From Stenotrophomonas maltophilia (GTDB lineage: Bacteria > Pseudomonadota > Gammaproteobacteria > Xanthomonadales > Xanthomonadaceae): a stretch of DNA of 64,000 bases. The stretch lies in NCBI GenBank assembly GCA_002363385.1, contig DEVL01000005.1, positions 336,453 to 400,452 on the forward strand, read 5' to 3'. Both the position numbers and the translations under genes were made by a program. Below, piece after piece: positions 54,279 to 63,609 of this stretch. Under the pieces are notes generated by a model, which worked only from the letters and a program-made list of their open reading frames with translations, was not told the DNA's origin and made no database searches. Positions within the stretch are counted from its first letter, which is position 1; every line of letters begins with the position of its first letter.

Positions 54279-54803
54279 ATGAAACAGCTCTCACCGCGCG
54301 TCATCGCACCGGCACTGGTCGTGGCACTGTTCGCCGCCAGCCTGCCGGCCCAGGCGCAGTATTCCGTCTACCGCCACCCGGTCGCCAGTAGCGTGGCCGT
54401 GACTTCGGTGGTGAGTCTGGTTGTCGTCACCGCGCCGATCTGGCTGACCTCGGCCGGGATCGGCAAGCTGCACGACGGATCGGTCCAACGCAGCCGGGCG
54501 CGCGTCGCCCGCGCGGAAAAGGCCGGCCCGCTGCCGCCGCTGACCGTGGAGCGGATCGAGCCCCAGGCCGATGGCGGCTTCCAGGTGGCGCTGAAAAACC
54601 CCGACGCACCAGACGACCTGGCACTACTGCAGTGGCCGGCCCGCAGCGACACGTCCGCGCCCGCGGTGGCAGTCGGCGATGTGCTGGCCTTCGAGCCGAC
54701 GCCGGCCGGTGCCGGCTGGACCGTGACTGCGGTCGACGGCGCGGCCTTGGCCTTCCTGCCGACCACCGACGCTGCCGCCAGCAACCTGAGCGAACGCTGG
54801 TAG
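54279..54803 (+). CDS. Exported protein, tandem paralog B
   Basis: 174 residues with signal peptide (MKQLSPRVIAPALVVALFAA). A hydrophobic stretch (SVAVTSVVSLVVVTAPIWL) precedes the domain PPLTVERIEPQADGGFQVAL, VGDVLAFEPTPAGAGWTVTA and the ending LSERW. Shares architecture and many identical positions with the gene at 53733. The pair probably arose by duplication; both appear exported or anchored by the hydrophobic segment. Confidence 0.82.
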   Translation: MKQLSPRVIAPALVVALFAASLPAQAQYSVYRHPVASSVAVTSVVSLVVVTAPIWLTSAGIGKLHDGSVQRSRARVARAEKAGPLPPLTVERIEPQADGGFQVALKNPDAPDDLALLQWPARSDTSAPAVAVGDVLAFEPTPAGAGWTVTAVDGAALAFLPTTDAAASNLSERW

Positions 54804-54879
54804 GCAAACCGGCCCGGGCTGGCCCTGGGGTGGCCAAGCCCGGATAATCCGCCGCTTCCCCCAACGTCCCCGGCTCGCC

Positions 54880-55434
54880 ATGTCCGCGCGTCCTGCCATT
54901 GCCTTTGCCCCGTTGACCCCGCGCTCGCTGCTGCTGGCGGTGCTGGCCATGGGCGCGGTGGTGCTGGGCTCGAACGTGCTGGTGCAGTACCCGATCAACG
55001 ATTGGCTGACCTGGGGCGCTTTCAGCTATCCAGTGGCGTTCCTGGTGAGCAACCTGATCAATCGCCGCTTCGGGCCGCAGGCCGCGCGCAAGGTGGCCTG
55101 GGCGGGCTTTGCGCTGGCGGTACTGCTGTCGATCTGGATCGCCACGCCGCGGATCGCAGTGGCCTCGTGCCTGGCCTTCATCGCCGCGCAGCTGCTGGAC
55201 ATCACCGTGTTCGACCGGCTGCGCCGTGGGCACTGGTGGCGCGCGCCGATGGTGGCGACCACCTGCAGCGCAACGCTGGATACGACGATTTTCTGGAGCA
55301 TCGCCTTCGCCGGTTCCAGCCTGCCGTGGGTGAGCTGGGCGCTGGGCGATCTGGCGGTGAAGTTGATGATCGGCGTGTTCCTGCTGGCGCCGTTCCGCGC
55401 GTTGCTGTGGAAGATGGCACCGCGCCCGGTGTGA
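54880..55434 (+). CDS. Queuosine-precursor transporter (VUT/YhhQ family)
   Basis: 184 residues with about six hydrophobic segments. Family blocks: ITVFDRLRR, AFSYPVAFLVSNLINRRFG and SATLDTTIFWSIAFAGSSLP. YhhQ proteins import preQ0/preQ1 for tRNA queuosine synthesis. Start at 54880 follows GGCTCGCC without a strong ribosome site. Convergent with glnE. Confidence 0.9.
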   Translation: MSARPAIAFAPLTPRSLLLAVLAMGAVVLGSNVLVQYPINDWLTWGAFSYPVAFLVSNLINRRFGPQAARKVAWAGFALAVLLSIWIATPRIAVASCLAFIAAQLLDITVFDRLRRGHWWRAPMVATTCSATLDTTIFWSIAFAGSSLPWVSWALGDLAVKLMIGVFLLAPFRALLWKMAPRPV

Positions 55435-55500
55435 CACTGGGCGCCGATCGTCCACTACCGGTGCCAGAGCACCGCGAGGCCATGCCCGGACAAACCGCCG

Positions 55501-58341
55501 TCAGCTCACAACGTCGATCCGCACCTGGAACGGCAACCCCGCCGCATCGCTTGCCGCGGTGATCATCGCGCGTGCCGCTTCCAATGCCGGTGTCGGTGGC
55601 GCCAGGCGCGGGCGGCGGTCCAGCGTGCAGGCCAGGCCCACATCCAGCAGCGCCGCATGCGCCTCGTGCAGGCCATCGCGGGTGCCGCCGGGCAGCCAGG
55701 CGATGTCGGCCAGTGCATCGATCAGGCTGGGGGTATCGCGCGGCAGCACCACCTGCGGGTGCGTAACGGCGCTGTCGAGCACGCCGGTCTGCAGCAGGAA
55801 TTCGAGATCGACAATGCCACCGGCGCCCTGCTTGAGATCAAGCCGTGCGGCATCGCTGCGGTCCAGTTCGGCACGCATGCGCGCCCGCATCTTGAGCACG
55901 TCGGTGTAGAGCACCGCGTTGTCGCGCGGGCGCGCCAGCGTCTGCGCGCGCACACGTTCGAAGTCGGCCAACAGCGAGTCATCGCCGGCAATGGCGCGGG
56001 CACGCACCAGTGCCTGATGCTCCCAGGTCCAGGCGCGTTCGCGCTGGTATTCGGTGTAGCTGGCCAGTGAGGACACCAGCGCGCCTTTGCCGCCATCGGG
56101 GCGCAGCCGCACGTCGATGTCGTACAGGCGGCCGGCGGCGGTGACCGCGCCGAGCATCGCCATCACCTTCTGCGCCAGGCGCGCGTACCAACGGCCGGGA
56201 TCCAGCGGGCGTGGGCCGTCGCTGCTGTCCTGATCGGCCGGGTGATCGTGCAGGAAGACCAGATCCAGGTCCGAGCCGAAGCCCAGCTCCAGTCCGCCCA
56301 GGCTGCCGTAGCCGATGATCGCGAAACGCCCGCCGGGAATGCCGCCGTGCTGGCGCTGCATGTCGGCCTGCACCAGCGCGAGCACCGTGACCACCACCGC
56401 CTGCGCAAGCTCGGCCAGTTGACGGGTGGTATCGACCGCGCGCTGACGGCCATCCAGCGTGGCCATCGCCATGCGGAAGCTCAATGCCAGACGGGTCTCG
56501 TTGAGCAGTCGCAGCGCGGCCTCGGGATCATCGATCGTCAGCGCGACAGCGCACTCGGCCTGCATGCCCGCCGCATCCGGCATTGGGCCGGAGACGCGCA
56601 CATCGAGCAGCTCGTCGAGCAGCAGCGGATACGCCGCCAGGCGCTCGGCCAGCAGCGCGCTGCGTGCAAGCACGTCGACCAGGCGCGCCAATGCGCTGGG
56701 TTGTTCATCGAGCAGGGCCAGATAGCTGGTCCGGCGCAGGATCGCCTGCAGCAGACCGAGGACGCGCTTGAGCGCGGCATCCGGCTGCGGTGAGCGGGTG
56801 GCGGCGTGCAGCAGCGCCGGCAGCACGCGGTCCAGGCGCGCACGCGCGGCATCGGACAGCGACTTCACGCCGGAGCTCTGCGCGAAATCACGCAGCGATT
56901 GATCGGCGCTGCCGGCATCGAAGAAGCCGGCTTCGGCCAGCACCTCGGCACTGCCGTTGTCGGGCAGCCCACGCCAGTAGCTGGCCAGCGCATCCGGCGC
57001 GGCCTGGCCACGGCGCGGCGCGAGCAGCGCGGCGAACTCGGTGCTGACGCGCTCGCGCTGCACATCCAGCGCGGCAACCAGCGCGTCCCAATCCTCGTAA
57101 CCGAGTCCGCTGGCGATGCGCAGGCGGTCAGTGGTGTCGGTGGGCAACGCATGCGTCTGTGCGTCGCGCAGCATCTGCAGGCGGTTTTCCAAGCGACGCA
57201 GGAACCCGTAGGCATGCAGCAGGTCGGCGCCGTCCTGCTCGGCCATCTGGCCGGAGGCGACCAGCGCCGGCAGCGCGTGCAGCAGACGACGCTCGCGCAG
57301 TGGGGCTTCGCGGCCGCCGCGGATCAGCTGCAGGGCCTGCGCGAGGAATTCGATTTCGCGGATGCCGCCGGGGCCGCGCTTGATGTCATCGTGCATCTCG
57401 CGGCGCGACACTTCGGCGGTGATCGCGGCCTTCATCTCGCGCAGCCCATCGAGCGCGGTGAAATCCAGATAGCGGCGGTAGACGAACGGGCGCAGGGTCT
57501 GCAGCCACGCTTCGCCCGCCGCGATATCACCGGCGACGGCGCGCGCCTTGAGCCAGGCATAGCGCTCCCAGTCGCGGCCTTCGCGCTGGAAGTACTGGTC
57601 CATGCCGGCGAACGACAGTGCCACGCGGCCGGCATTGCCGAAGGGACGCAGGCGCAGATCGACGCGGTGGCTGAAGCCATCCACGGTGGTGTCATCGAGC
57701 AACCGCGCGAGGCGCTGGCCAAGGCGTGCGAAGTATTCCTCAGCAGCGAGCGGGCGCGCGCCATCGGATTCGCCGCCTTGGGGGTAGGCGTAGACCAGAT
57801 CCACGTCCGAACTGAAATTGAGTTCACCACCGCCCAATTTGCCCAGCCCGAACACGACCAGCTGCTGCGCGCTGCCGTCGGCGGCGCGGACCACGCCATG
57901 GCGGCCGGTAAATTCCTGCTCCAGCGCGGAGAGAGCCAACTGCAGGCACTCCTCCGCCAAGCGGGTGGCACCGGCAAGCGTGGCCGGCACGTCATCCTGC
58001 CCGGTCAGGTCGCGCCAGATCAGGCGGGTGGAGGCGGCGGTGCGGTAGCGGCGCAGGCGCTGCTGCCATTCGCTGGGCTGCAGCGGATCCAGTTCCGGCA
58101 GGGGCAGCGGGGGGCAGCCGTCCTGGGTGAGATGCGACAACAGCGCCGGCTGGCGGCACAGGGTGTCGATGGCGAAGTCGCTGGTGACGGCCAGCGCGCG
58201 CAGGGTGTCGAGGACCGGCGCCGGGGGCGGCCAATGACCGCCATCGCCCAGCGACAGGGCCAGGCGCGCCAAGGCGCGATCAACCAGGGGAACAAGGGCG
58301 TCGGGGACGCGCGCGGGCGCGGCAAGGTCGGAAATCGGCAT
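55501..58341 (-). CDS. glnE: Bifunctional glutamine synthetase adenylyltransferase/deadenylase
   Basis: 946 residues with two nucleotidyltransferase domains. The N-terminal one (GLGKLGGGELNFSSDVDLVY) removes AMP; the C-terminal one (GYGSLGGLELGFGSDLDLVF) adds AMP to glutamine synthetase. Both carry the GxxxxGxxxxxxSDxDL metal site, so neither looks inactivated. It controls nitrogen assimilation with PII. The ATG at 58341 (MPISDLAAPARVP) is preferred over an upstream start at 58380. No PII gene in the window. Confidence 0.96.
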   Translation of the reverse strand: MPISDLAAPARVPDALVPLVDRALARLALSLGDGGHWPPPAPVLDTLRALAVTSDFAIDTLCRQPALLSHLTQDGCPPLPLPELDPLQPSEWQQRLRRYRTAASTRLIWRDLTGQDDVPATLAGATRLAEECLQLALSALEQEFTGRHGVVRAADGSAQQLVVFGLGKLGGGELNFSSDVDLVYAYPQGGESDGARPLAAEEYFARLGQRLARLLDDTTVDGFSHRVDLRLRPFGNAGRVALSFAGMDQYFQREGRDWERYAWLKARAVAGDIAAGEAWLQTLRPFVYRRYLDFTALDGLREMKAAITAEVSRREMHDDIKRGPGGIREIEFLAQALQLIRGGREAPLRERRLLHALPALVASGQMAEQDGADLLHAYGFLRRLENRLQMLRDAQTHALPTDTTDRLRIASGLGYEDWDALVAALDVQRERVSTEFAALLAPRRGQAAPDALASYWRGLPDNGSAEVLAEAGFFDAGSADQSLRDFAQSSGVKSLSDAARARLDRVLPALLHAATRSPQPDAALKRVLGLLQAILRRTSYLALLDEQPSALARLVDVLARSALLAERLAAYPLLLDELLDVRVSGPMPDAAGMQAECAVALTIDDPEAALRLLNETRLALSFRMAMATLDGRQRAVDTTRQLAELAQAVVVTVLALVQADMQRQHGGIPGGRFAIIGYGSLGGLELGFGSDLDLVFLHDHPADQDSSDGPRPLDPGRWYARLAQKVMAMLGAVTAAGRLYDIDVRLRPDGGKGALVSSLASYTEYQRERAWTWEHQALVRARAIAGDDSLLADFERVRAQTLARPRDNAVLYTDVLKMRARMRAELDRSDAARLDLKQGAGGIVDLEFLLQTGVLDSAVTHPQVVLPRDTPSLIDALADIAWLPGGTRDGLHEAHAALLDVGLACTLDRRPRLAPPTPALEAARAMITAASDAAGLPFQVRIDVVS

Positions 58342-58654
58342 GGGGGGATTATGCCCGGCGCGGGTCGCCCCGCAGCGCACGCCGCGTGTTCACCGGAGGC
58401 GAGACATAAAAAAGCCCGCTTGCAGCGAACTGCCAGCGGGCTCTGCTCCCTCCCCCACGTCGGGATGCAGGTCGATCTTCTAGGGTCGGCGACGAACTTG
58501 CACGCTGCACTGCAAAACAATACTTGCGGGTACAGAAGAAGGCCGAATACCTGAACAGGGAGGCAGTGGTGTGAAAACGCCATCCCACCAAGGTAGAACC
58601 CCTGCGCCTGCGTGGATCGCCGATAATGGGGATCCCCCCAGAAACGTTGTCGTC
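58342..58654. other. Gap between glnE and the CoA-transferase gene
   Basis: 313 bases with no supported gene. Contains the leftward hairpin terminator at 58413 and a possible plus-strand promoter: TTGCAC at 58498-58503 with an AATACT-like -10 about 17 bases later. Confidence 0.5.
58413..58442 (-). terminator. Leftward rho-independent terminator without an obvious gene upstream
   Basis: AGCCCGCTTGCAG-CGAA-CTGCCAGCGGGCT is a 13-base stem with one mismatch, followed on the minus strand by TTTTTT. It would end a leftward transcript, yet no minus-strand gene starts between 58443 and the next gene, which is on the plus strand. Confidence 0.75.
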
Positions 58655-60169
58655 ATGTCTGTCGATCGCATTGCAAACGCGCGTCTGCGTGACCGCGTTG
58701 TCTCCGCCGAAGCTGCCGCCGCCCTGATCCAACCGGGTGAAACCGTCGCCATGAGCGGCTTTACCGGTTCAGGTTATCCCAAGGCGGTGCCGGTCGCGCT
58801 GGCGCAGCGAATCGAGGCGGTGCACGCCCAAGGCCTGCCCTTCCAGATCAGCCTGATGACGGGCGCCTCGACCGCGCCGGAGCTGGATGGCGCGCTGGCC
58901 AAGGCCGATGGCATCGCGATGCGCATGCCCTTCCAGAGTGACCCGGATGCGCGCAACCGCATCAACGAGGGCAAGCTGGATTACATCGACATCCACCTCA
59001 GCCATGTCGCCCAGCACGTGTGGTTCGGCTTCTACGGCGATATCGACACGGCGGTGATCGAGGTTTCGGCGATCCGCGAGGACGGCTCGCTGGTGCCCTC
59101 CACCTCGGTCGGCAACAACAAGACCTGGCTGGACCTGGCCAAGAAGGTGATCGTCGAGGTCAACGAATGGCAGCCGGCCGGCGTGGACGGCATGCACGAC
59201 ATCTACTACGGCACCGCGCTGCCGCCGCACCGCAAGCCGATTCCGCTGGTGCACGCCAACGACCGCATCGGCGAGACCGCGCTGCGTTGCGACCCGGACA
59301 AGATCGTGGCGGTGGTACGCACCAACGGCCCGGACCGCAACAGCCCCTTCAGCCCGATCGACACCACCAGCGAGCAGATCGCGCAGTACCTGATCGAGTT
59401 CCTCAAGCACGAGGTGGCCAAAGGCCGCCTGCCGGCCAACCTGCTGCCGCTGCAGAGCGGCGTGGGCAACATCCCCAACGCGGTGCTGGCCGGGCTGGCC
59501 AAGAGCGGCTTCCGCGATCTGAGCGCGTTCACCGAGGTGATCCAGGACGGCATGCTCGATCTGCTGCGCGATGGCGTGCTGAGCTACGCCTCGTGCACCG
59601 GCTTCGCGCTGAGCCCGCAGGCGAATGAGACCTTCAAGGAACACATCGATTTCTACCGCGAGCGCATCATCATGCGCACGCAGGAAATCTCGAACCATCC
59701 GGAGCTGGTGCGCCGCCTGGGCTGCATCGGCATGAACGGGATGATCGAGGCTGACCTGTACGGCAACGTCAACTCGACCCACGTGATGGGCAGCCGGATC
59801 ATGAACGGCATCGGCGGCTCGGGCGACTTCGCGCGCAACGGTTTCCTGTCCGCGTTCCTGAGTCCTTCAACGGCGAAGAACGGCAGCATCTCAGCGATCG
59901 TGCCGATGGTCAGCCACGTGGATCACACCGAACACGATGTATCGGTGATCGTCACCGAACAGGGCCTGGCCGATCTGCGCGGCCTGACCCCCCGTAAGCG
60001 GGCGCGGGTGGTGATCGACAACTGCGCGCATCCGGATTTCCGCGACCAGTTGAACGACTACTTCGACCGCGCCAGCCGCGAGAGCTATGGCAAGCACACC
60101 CCGCATCTGCTGCCCGAAGCGCTGTCGTGGCACCAGCGCTGGCTGGATACCGGGACGATGAAGGCGTAA
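58655..60169 (+). CDS. Succinate/acetyl-CoA CoA-transferase
   Basis: 504 residues from ATG at 58655 (MSVDRIANARLRDRVVSAEA). Conserved blocks: MSGFTGSGYPKAVPVALAQR, FYGDIDTAVIEVSAIREDG, QSGVGNIPNAVLAGL and SAFTEVIQDGMLDLLRDG (catalytic Glu). Also VPMVSHVDHTEHDVSVIVTE. Matches the AarC/ScpC family, which transfers CoA between succinyl-CoA or acetyl-CoA and acetate or succinate. Likely promoter near 58498. Confidence 0.95.
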   Translation: MSVDRIANARLRDRVVSAEAAAALIQPGETVAMSGFTGSGYPKAVPVALAQRIEAVHAQGLPFQISLMTGASTAPELDGALAKADGIAMRMPFQSDPDARNRINEGKLDYIDIHLSHVAQHVWFGFYGDIDTAVIEVSAIREDGSLVPSTSVGNNKTWLDLAKKVIVEVNEWQPAGVDGMHDIYYGTALPPHRKPIPLVHANDRIGETALRCDPDKIVAVVRTNGPDRNSPFSPIDTTSEQIAQYLIEFLKHEVAKGRLPANLLPLQSGVGNIPNAVLAGLAKSGFRDLSAFTEVIQDGMLDLLRDGVLSYASCTGFALSPQANETFKEHIDFYRERIIMRTQEISNHPELVRRLGCIGMNGMIEADLYGNVNSTHVMGSRIMNGIGGSGDFARNGFLSAFLSPSTAKNGSISAIVPMVSHVDHTEHDVSVIVTEQGLADLRGLTPRKRARVVIDNCAHPDFRDQLNDYFDRASRESYGKHTPHLLPEALSWHQRWLDTGTMKA

Positions 60170-60179
60170 TCGTCCGAGG

Positions 60180-60202
60180 GTAGTGTCGGCCGCTGGCCGG
60201 CA
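60180..60202 (+). repeat. REP/SMAG-type palindrome
   Basis: GGTAGTGTCGGCCGCTGGCC plus GGC, a GTAG-headed SMAG element with one change from the copies at 3791 and 50211. Lies between convergent genes. Confidence 0.75.
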
Positions 60203-60209
60203 CCTTCCG

Positions 60210-61577
60210 TCAGGCGTTACGCAGGCTCGCCAGCGACTCGGCCTGCAACCGCGCGTAGATCGCGAACTCGTCCTCCACCTTGATGCCCAACGCCTGCTCG
60301 AAGGCATCGCGGTTGGCATGTGCGGCGTAGGCGCGCTGTTCGTCGCCGCCGAGGTTGGACTGGAAGATGCCCGCGGCGCTGACCGGCAGGAAATCCTCGT
60401 AGACGATCGGGTCGGCGCTGGCCAGGCCGGCGGCGATCAGCGCTTCGGCGGGCAGGTCGCCGACCGCGGCCGGGTTCGCGCGACCGGCATCGGTCAGTGC
60501 ATAGCGGTAATAGCCAAGGCCCTCGCGACGCAGGGTGTCGTGGTCATCCGGGAAAGCAGTGAAGGCCTCGGCCAGACGCGTCGGATAGTCCTGGCCGGTG
60601 CTGCCGGCACCACCACTGTCGCGCGCCTGCGCCAGCAGCTGGTCATACAGCGCGCGGCCCTTGGGCGTCAGGGCGAGGCCACGCTGTTCGATCTCGCCAA
60701 AGCGCGCGGTGTGTGTGCCGGCATCGCCAGCGTCCCCGGAGGGGAAGTGCACGGTCTCTTCCAGCGCCTTGAAGCTGGTCTGGCGCAGCAGGATCGGGCA
60801 GCGGCGTGGTGGCGGGCCTTCGATCACGGCCTTGGCGTCGATGCCGCGGGCGAGCATGGCGTCCTGCGCAGCGTCGATGTCCAGCGTGCGCGGGGTCAGG
60901 TGATTGATGTGCGGGCCGCGGAAGCTGACCACATCGGCAATCAGCCGGTGCGCATCATGCAGCGCGTGGTAGGTGGCCAGCGAGACCGTGGCATCGCCGT
61001 GCCAGCGGAAGGTTTCCAGCGCTTCGATGACGAAGCGGCGCGCGTCGGCTTCGTCGAGGCCGCCGTCGCGTTCGGCCTGTGCGATCAGGGCCAGCGCGGT
61101 GTCGGTGAAGATCCGTCGCTCGGCAAGAATGGCGGCGGACTGCTCACGCAGCGCGGCGTTCTCGATCAGTTCCAGCCGCAGCAGCGAGGTGAACACCCGG
61201 AACGGATTGCGCGACAGCGCCTGCGCCGTACGCGGGCGGAAGGCGGTGGAATGCACCGGCACACCGGCCACCGAGAGGTCGTAATAGCCGATCGGGTACA
61301 TGCCCATGAGCGCGAACAAGCGGCCCAGCGTGGCCAGTTCTTCCGCCGTGCCGACCCGGATCGCGCCATGGCGCTCCTGATCCAGACGGGCGCGTTCATC
61401 GGTGCGATCCAACTGCTCGGCCAGCGCTGGAGTGGCGGTCAGCACGGCGTCGTTGATCTCGGCCACCAGGTCGACCAGCGTGCCGTACAGCGGCACCTCG
61501 GTGCGGTACATGGTGGACATCGCCTGGGCGAACAGGCTGCGGATATCGTCGGGTGAAACGAAACGGTCGGTGCTCAT
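60210..61577 (-). CDS. hglS: 2-oxoadipate dioxygenase/decarboxylase (DUF1338, VOC fold)
   Basis: 455 residues. Diagnostic blocks: FAQAMSTMYRTEVPLYGTLV, FRWHGDATVSLATYHALH, SFRGPHINHLTPRTLDIDAA (metal His) and YEDFLPVSAAGIFQSNLGG. HglS converts 2-oxoadipate to D-2-hydroxyglutarate in the D-lysine degradation route. Start at 61577 is MSTDRFVSPDDIR. The rest of the pathway is not seen in the window. Confidence 0.9.
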   Translation of the reverse strand: MSTDRFVSPDDIRSLFAQAMSTMYRTEVPLYGTLVDLVAEINDAVLTATPALAEQLDRTDERARLDQERHGAIRVGTAEELATLGRLFALMGMYPIGYYDLSVAGVPVHSTAFRPRTAQALSRNPFRVFTSLLRLELIENAALREQSAAILAERRIFTDTALALIAQAERDGGLDEADARRFVIEALETFRWHGDATVSLATYHALHDAHRLIADVVSFRGPHINHLTPRTLDIDAAQDAMLARGIDAKAVIEGPPPRRCPILLRQTSFKALEETVHFPSGDAGDAGTHTARFGEIEQRGLALTPKGRALYDQLLAQARDSGGAGSTGQDYPTRLAEAFTAFPDDHDTLRREGLGYYRYALTDAGRANPAAVGDLPAEALIAAGLASADPIVYEDFLPVSAAGIFQSNLGGDEQRAYAAHANRDAFEQALGIKVEDEFAIYARLQAESLASLRNA

Positions 61578-61676
61578 GACGTACTCGGCAACGGATCACG
61601 GGGGAAGGTGCAGCAAGCGCTGCATTGTCGCCGAGGGCGGAGGTTACCGCGATCTGCACAGCAACAAAGAAGTCCC

Positions 61677-62222
61677 TCAGCGCGCGGGTGGCGTGGGACT
61701 GCTCGCCGCACGCTGGCGCTGCTCGCGGTTGCCGAGCTGGCGCTGCAGCGTCGCGTCGAGCGTCACCGGGCGGTCCCAGTGGTCATGGCTGGCGACGATG
61801 GCGTGGCGCAGGGCGCGCCAGTGCAGGTTGGTCGGCGTGACCGGCAGCTCGCCCACCACCGCCTCCCAGCGCTTGGCCTCGCCCTCTTCCGGCACCGCGC
61901 GCGACCACACCTGCACGCTCTCGCGGCAGGAACGTTCGATCACGTGCGCCCAGAAACAGGCGAAGTAGATGTCGCCGGCCTGCCAGCCGTGGGTGTGCAT
62001 CAGCGCGGCGATGTAGCCGCGCGAGACGCCGGCATAGCGCGAGACTTCATCCAGAAAGCTGTCCGGATAGCGCTCGGCGTAGTGGTTGATGTCCTGCAGC
62101 TGGGTGTCCACCCAGGCATCGCCGGTGTCCACCACGTAGGCGGCGGACTTCTCCGGGGTCTGCTCGGCCACGGCTGCCCAGGGCAGCATCAGCAGCAGCG
62201 CGAGCAGGCCTGCGCGCATCAT
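61677..62222 (-). CDS. Exported protein of unknown function downstream of HAD gene
   Basis: 181 residues with signal peptide (MMRAGLLALLLMLPWAAVA). Mature chain: AYVVDTGDAWVDTQLQDINH, DEVSRYAGVSRGYIAALMHT, WAHVIERSCRESVQVW. Helical, with Cys pairs, and no known family. Its ATG overlaps the HAD stop by four bases (ATGA), so they form one operon. Confidence 0.8.
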   Translation of the reverse strand: MMRAGLLALLLMLPWAAVAEQTPEKSAAYVVDTGDAWVDTQLQDINHYAERYPDSFLDEVSRYAGVSRGYIAALMHTHGWQAGDIYFACFWAHVIERSCRESVQVWSRAVPEEGEAKRWEAVVGELPVTPTNLHWRALRHAIVASHDHWDRPVTLDATLQRQLGNREQRQRAASSPTPPAR

Positions 62223-62971
62223 CCGGCCTGTGCGGCCTTGGCTTCGATGGTCCGCAGCGCCTGCGGCCAATCAAAGGCGGTCGGGGCATCGACCATGCGC
62301 GGCTCGTCATCGGCCACGCCGTGCTGGGTCTCGTGCGCCCAGGTCACCGCGTACGGGGTGTGGATACCCCAGCCGCCCAGGGTGATCACCGGTTCGATGT
62401 CCGAGCGCAGCGAATTGCCGACCATCACGAACCGCTTGATCGGCAGATCGAACTCCTCCAGCACGCGGGCGTAGGTTTCCGGGTCTTTCTCGGAGACGAT
62501 TTCGATCCGCGGGAACAGGTCGCGCAGGTTGGCCACCTTGATCTTGGCCTCCTGATGGAACAGGTCGCCCTTGGTGATCAGCACGACCGGGTAGTCGCGG
62601 GCGATCTCGGTGACCGACTCACGCACGCCGTCGATCAGCTCGACCGGGTGGCGCAGGGTGTCGTGGCCGATATCGAGCATCTGCTGCAGATCGCGGGCGC
62701 TGATGGTCTGGTTGGTGATCTCGATGGCGGCTTCCACCATCGACAGGGTCATGCCCTTCACACCGTAGCCGAACACGCCAAGATTGCGCTGCTGCACTTC
62801 CAGCAGGTGGCGCGCGGTCTGCGTGTCATGCACGTCGATGTAGCGCGACAGGATGTCCAGGTAATCCTGCTCGGCCTTGCGGTAGAAATCCTCGCTCTTC
62901 CACAGCGTGTCATCACCGTCAAAACCAACCAGGCCGATAGCGCCTTGCGGCGTGGGCAGGGAAGTCATCAT
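62219..62971 (-). CDS. HAD-superfamily hydrolase
   Basis: 250 residues from the ATG pair at 62971/62968 (MMTSLPTPQGAIGLVG). HAD motifs: nucleophile LVGFDGDDTLWKSE, motif II VVLITKGDL, motif III Lys in KDPETYAR, and motif IV MVGNSLRSDIEPV. A cap domain sits after motif I (YLDILSRYIDVHDTQTARHL). Likely a phosphatase acting on a small metabolite. Coupled to the exported protein gene downstream. Confidence 0.92.
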   Translation of the reverse strand: MMTSLPTPQGAIGLVGFDGDDTLWKSEDFYRKAEQDYLDILSRYIDVHDTQTARHLLEVQQRNLGVFGYGVKGMTLSMVEAAIEITNQTISARDLQQMLDIGHDTLRHPVELIDGVRESVTEIARDYPVVLITKGDLFHQEAKIKVANLRDLFPRIEIVSEKDPETYARVLEEFDLPIKRFVMVGNSLRSDIEPVITLGGWGIHTPYAVTWAHETQHGVADDEPRMVDAPTAFDWPQALRTIEAKAAQAG

Positions 62972-63023
62972 CGGCCAAGGATACCAACAGCAGGCCAGCG
63001 GACCCACCCCGGCGGCGCGCAAA

Positions 63024-63049
63024 GAAAGGGCGGCCGAAGCCGCCCTTTC
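63024..63049 (-). terminator. Rho-independent terminator of EF-hand gene
   Basis: GAAAGGGCGGC-CGAA-GCCGCCCTTTC, an 11-base perfect stem; leftward transcripts continue into TTTGCG. Lies 32 bases past the stop of the EF-hand gene and before the HAD gene start. Confidence 0.8.
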
Positions 63050-63080
63050 CCCCTCACTGCGCTACCGGTGTCCCCGGTCC

Positions 63081-63497
63081 TTACTTGCTCTGCTGGGCGC
63101 CATTGCCGGCCGGCTTGCCCTGCTGGGCGGCCACATACGCCTTGTACTCATCCGGCGAGAGCTCGCCGTCCTTGTTGGTGTCGGCCTGGTCGAACACCTG
63201 GGCAAGGCCCGCGTTCACCTGCGCCTCGGCCTTGCTGATGGTGCCGTTGCCGTCGGTATCAACGCTGGCCCACGTCTGGCCACCGCCACCACTGGCCTGC
63301 GCGGAGGCCTGCGCCGCCGCGTTGGCAGCCGTATCTGCTGCATCACCAGCCTGCGCTGCCGCCTGCTGTGCCTGGGCGGCCTGATTCTGCGCCTGCGCGG
63401 CACTCTGCTGTGCCGACTGGGCCATCGCCGGAATGGCCAGCACACTGCCTGCGGCGACGATCAGGGCGATCAGGGGCTTGCGGTTGCGAATAGTCAT
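63081..63497 (-). CDS. Exported EF-hand calcium-binding protein
   Basis: 138 residues. Signal peptide (MTIRNRKPLIALIVAAGSVL then AIPAMAQ) and an Ala/Gln-rich linker of about 45 residues. Two EF-hand loops follow: DTDGNGTISKAE and DTNKDGELSPDE, with canonical Asp/Asn/Gly spacing. Calcium sensing or binding in the periplasm is probable. Start at 63497 chosen for the signal peptide. Confidence 0.9.
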   Translation of the reverse strand: MTIRNRKPLIALIVAAGSVLAIPAMAQSAQQSAAQAQNQAAQAQQAAAQAGDAADTAANAAAQASAQASGGGGQTWASVDTDGNGTISKAEAQVNAGLAQVFDQADTNKDGELSPDEYKAYVAAQQGKPAGNGAQQSK

Positions 63498-63609
63498 TGG
63501 GGTGGTCTCCTTGGTAGGTATTGCGCGGCCTGTTGTTTCCGCACGGCCCCACACTGCCACCCCGTTTGTGAATCGATATTGGGCCTCAACCGCCCTGCGC
63601 ACGCCGTCT

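Noticed and set aside
56806..58554. A 582-codon plus-strand frame opposite glnE
   Set aside because: Antisense to glnE, which has both complete catalytic domains; the frame has no motifs.
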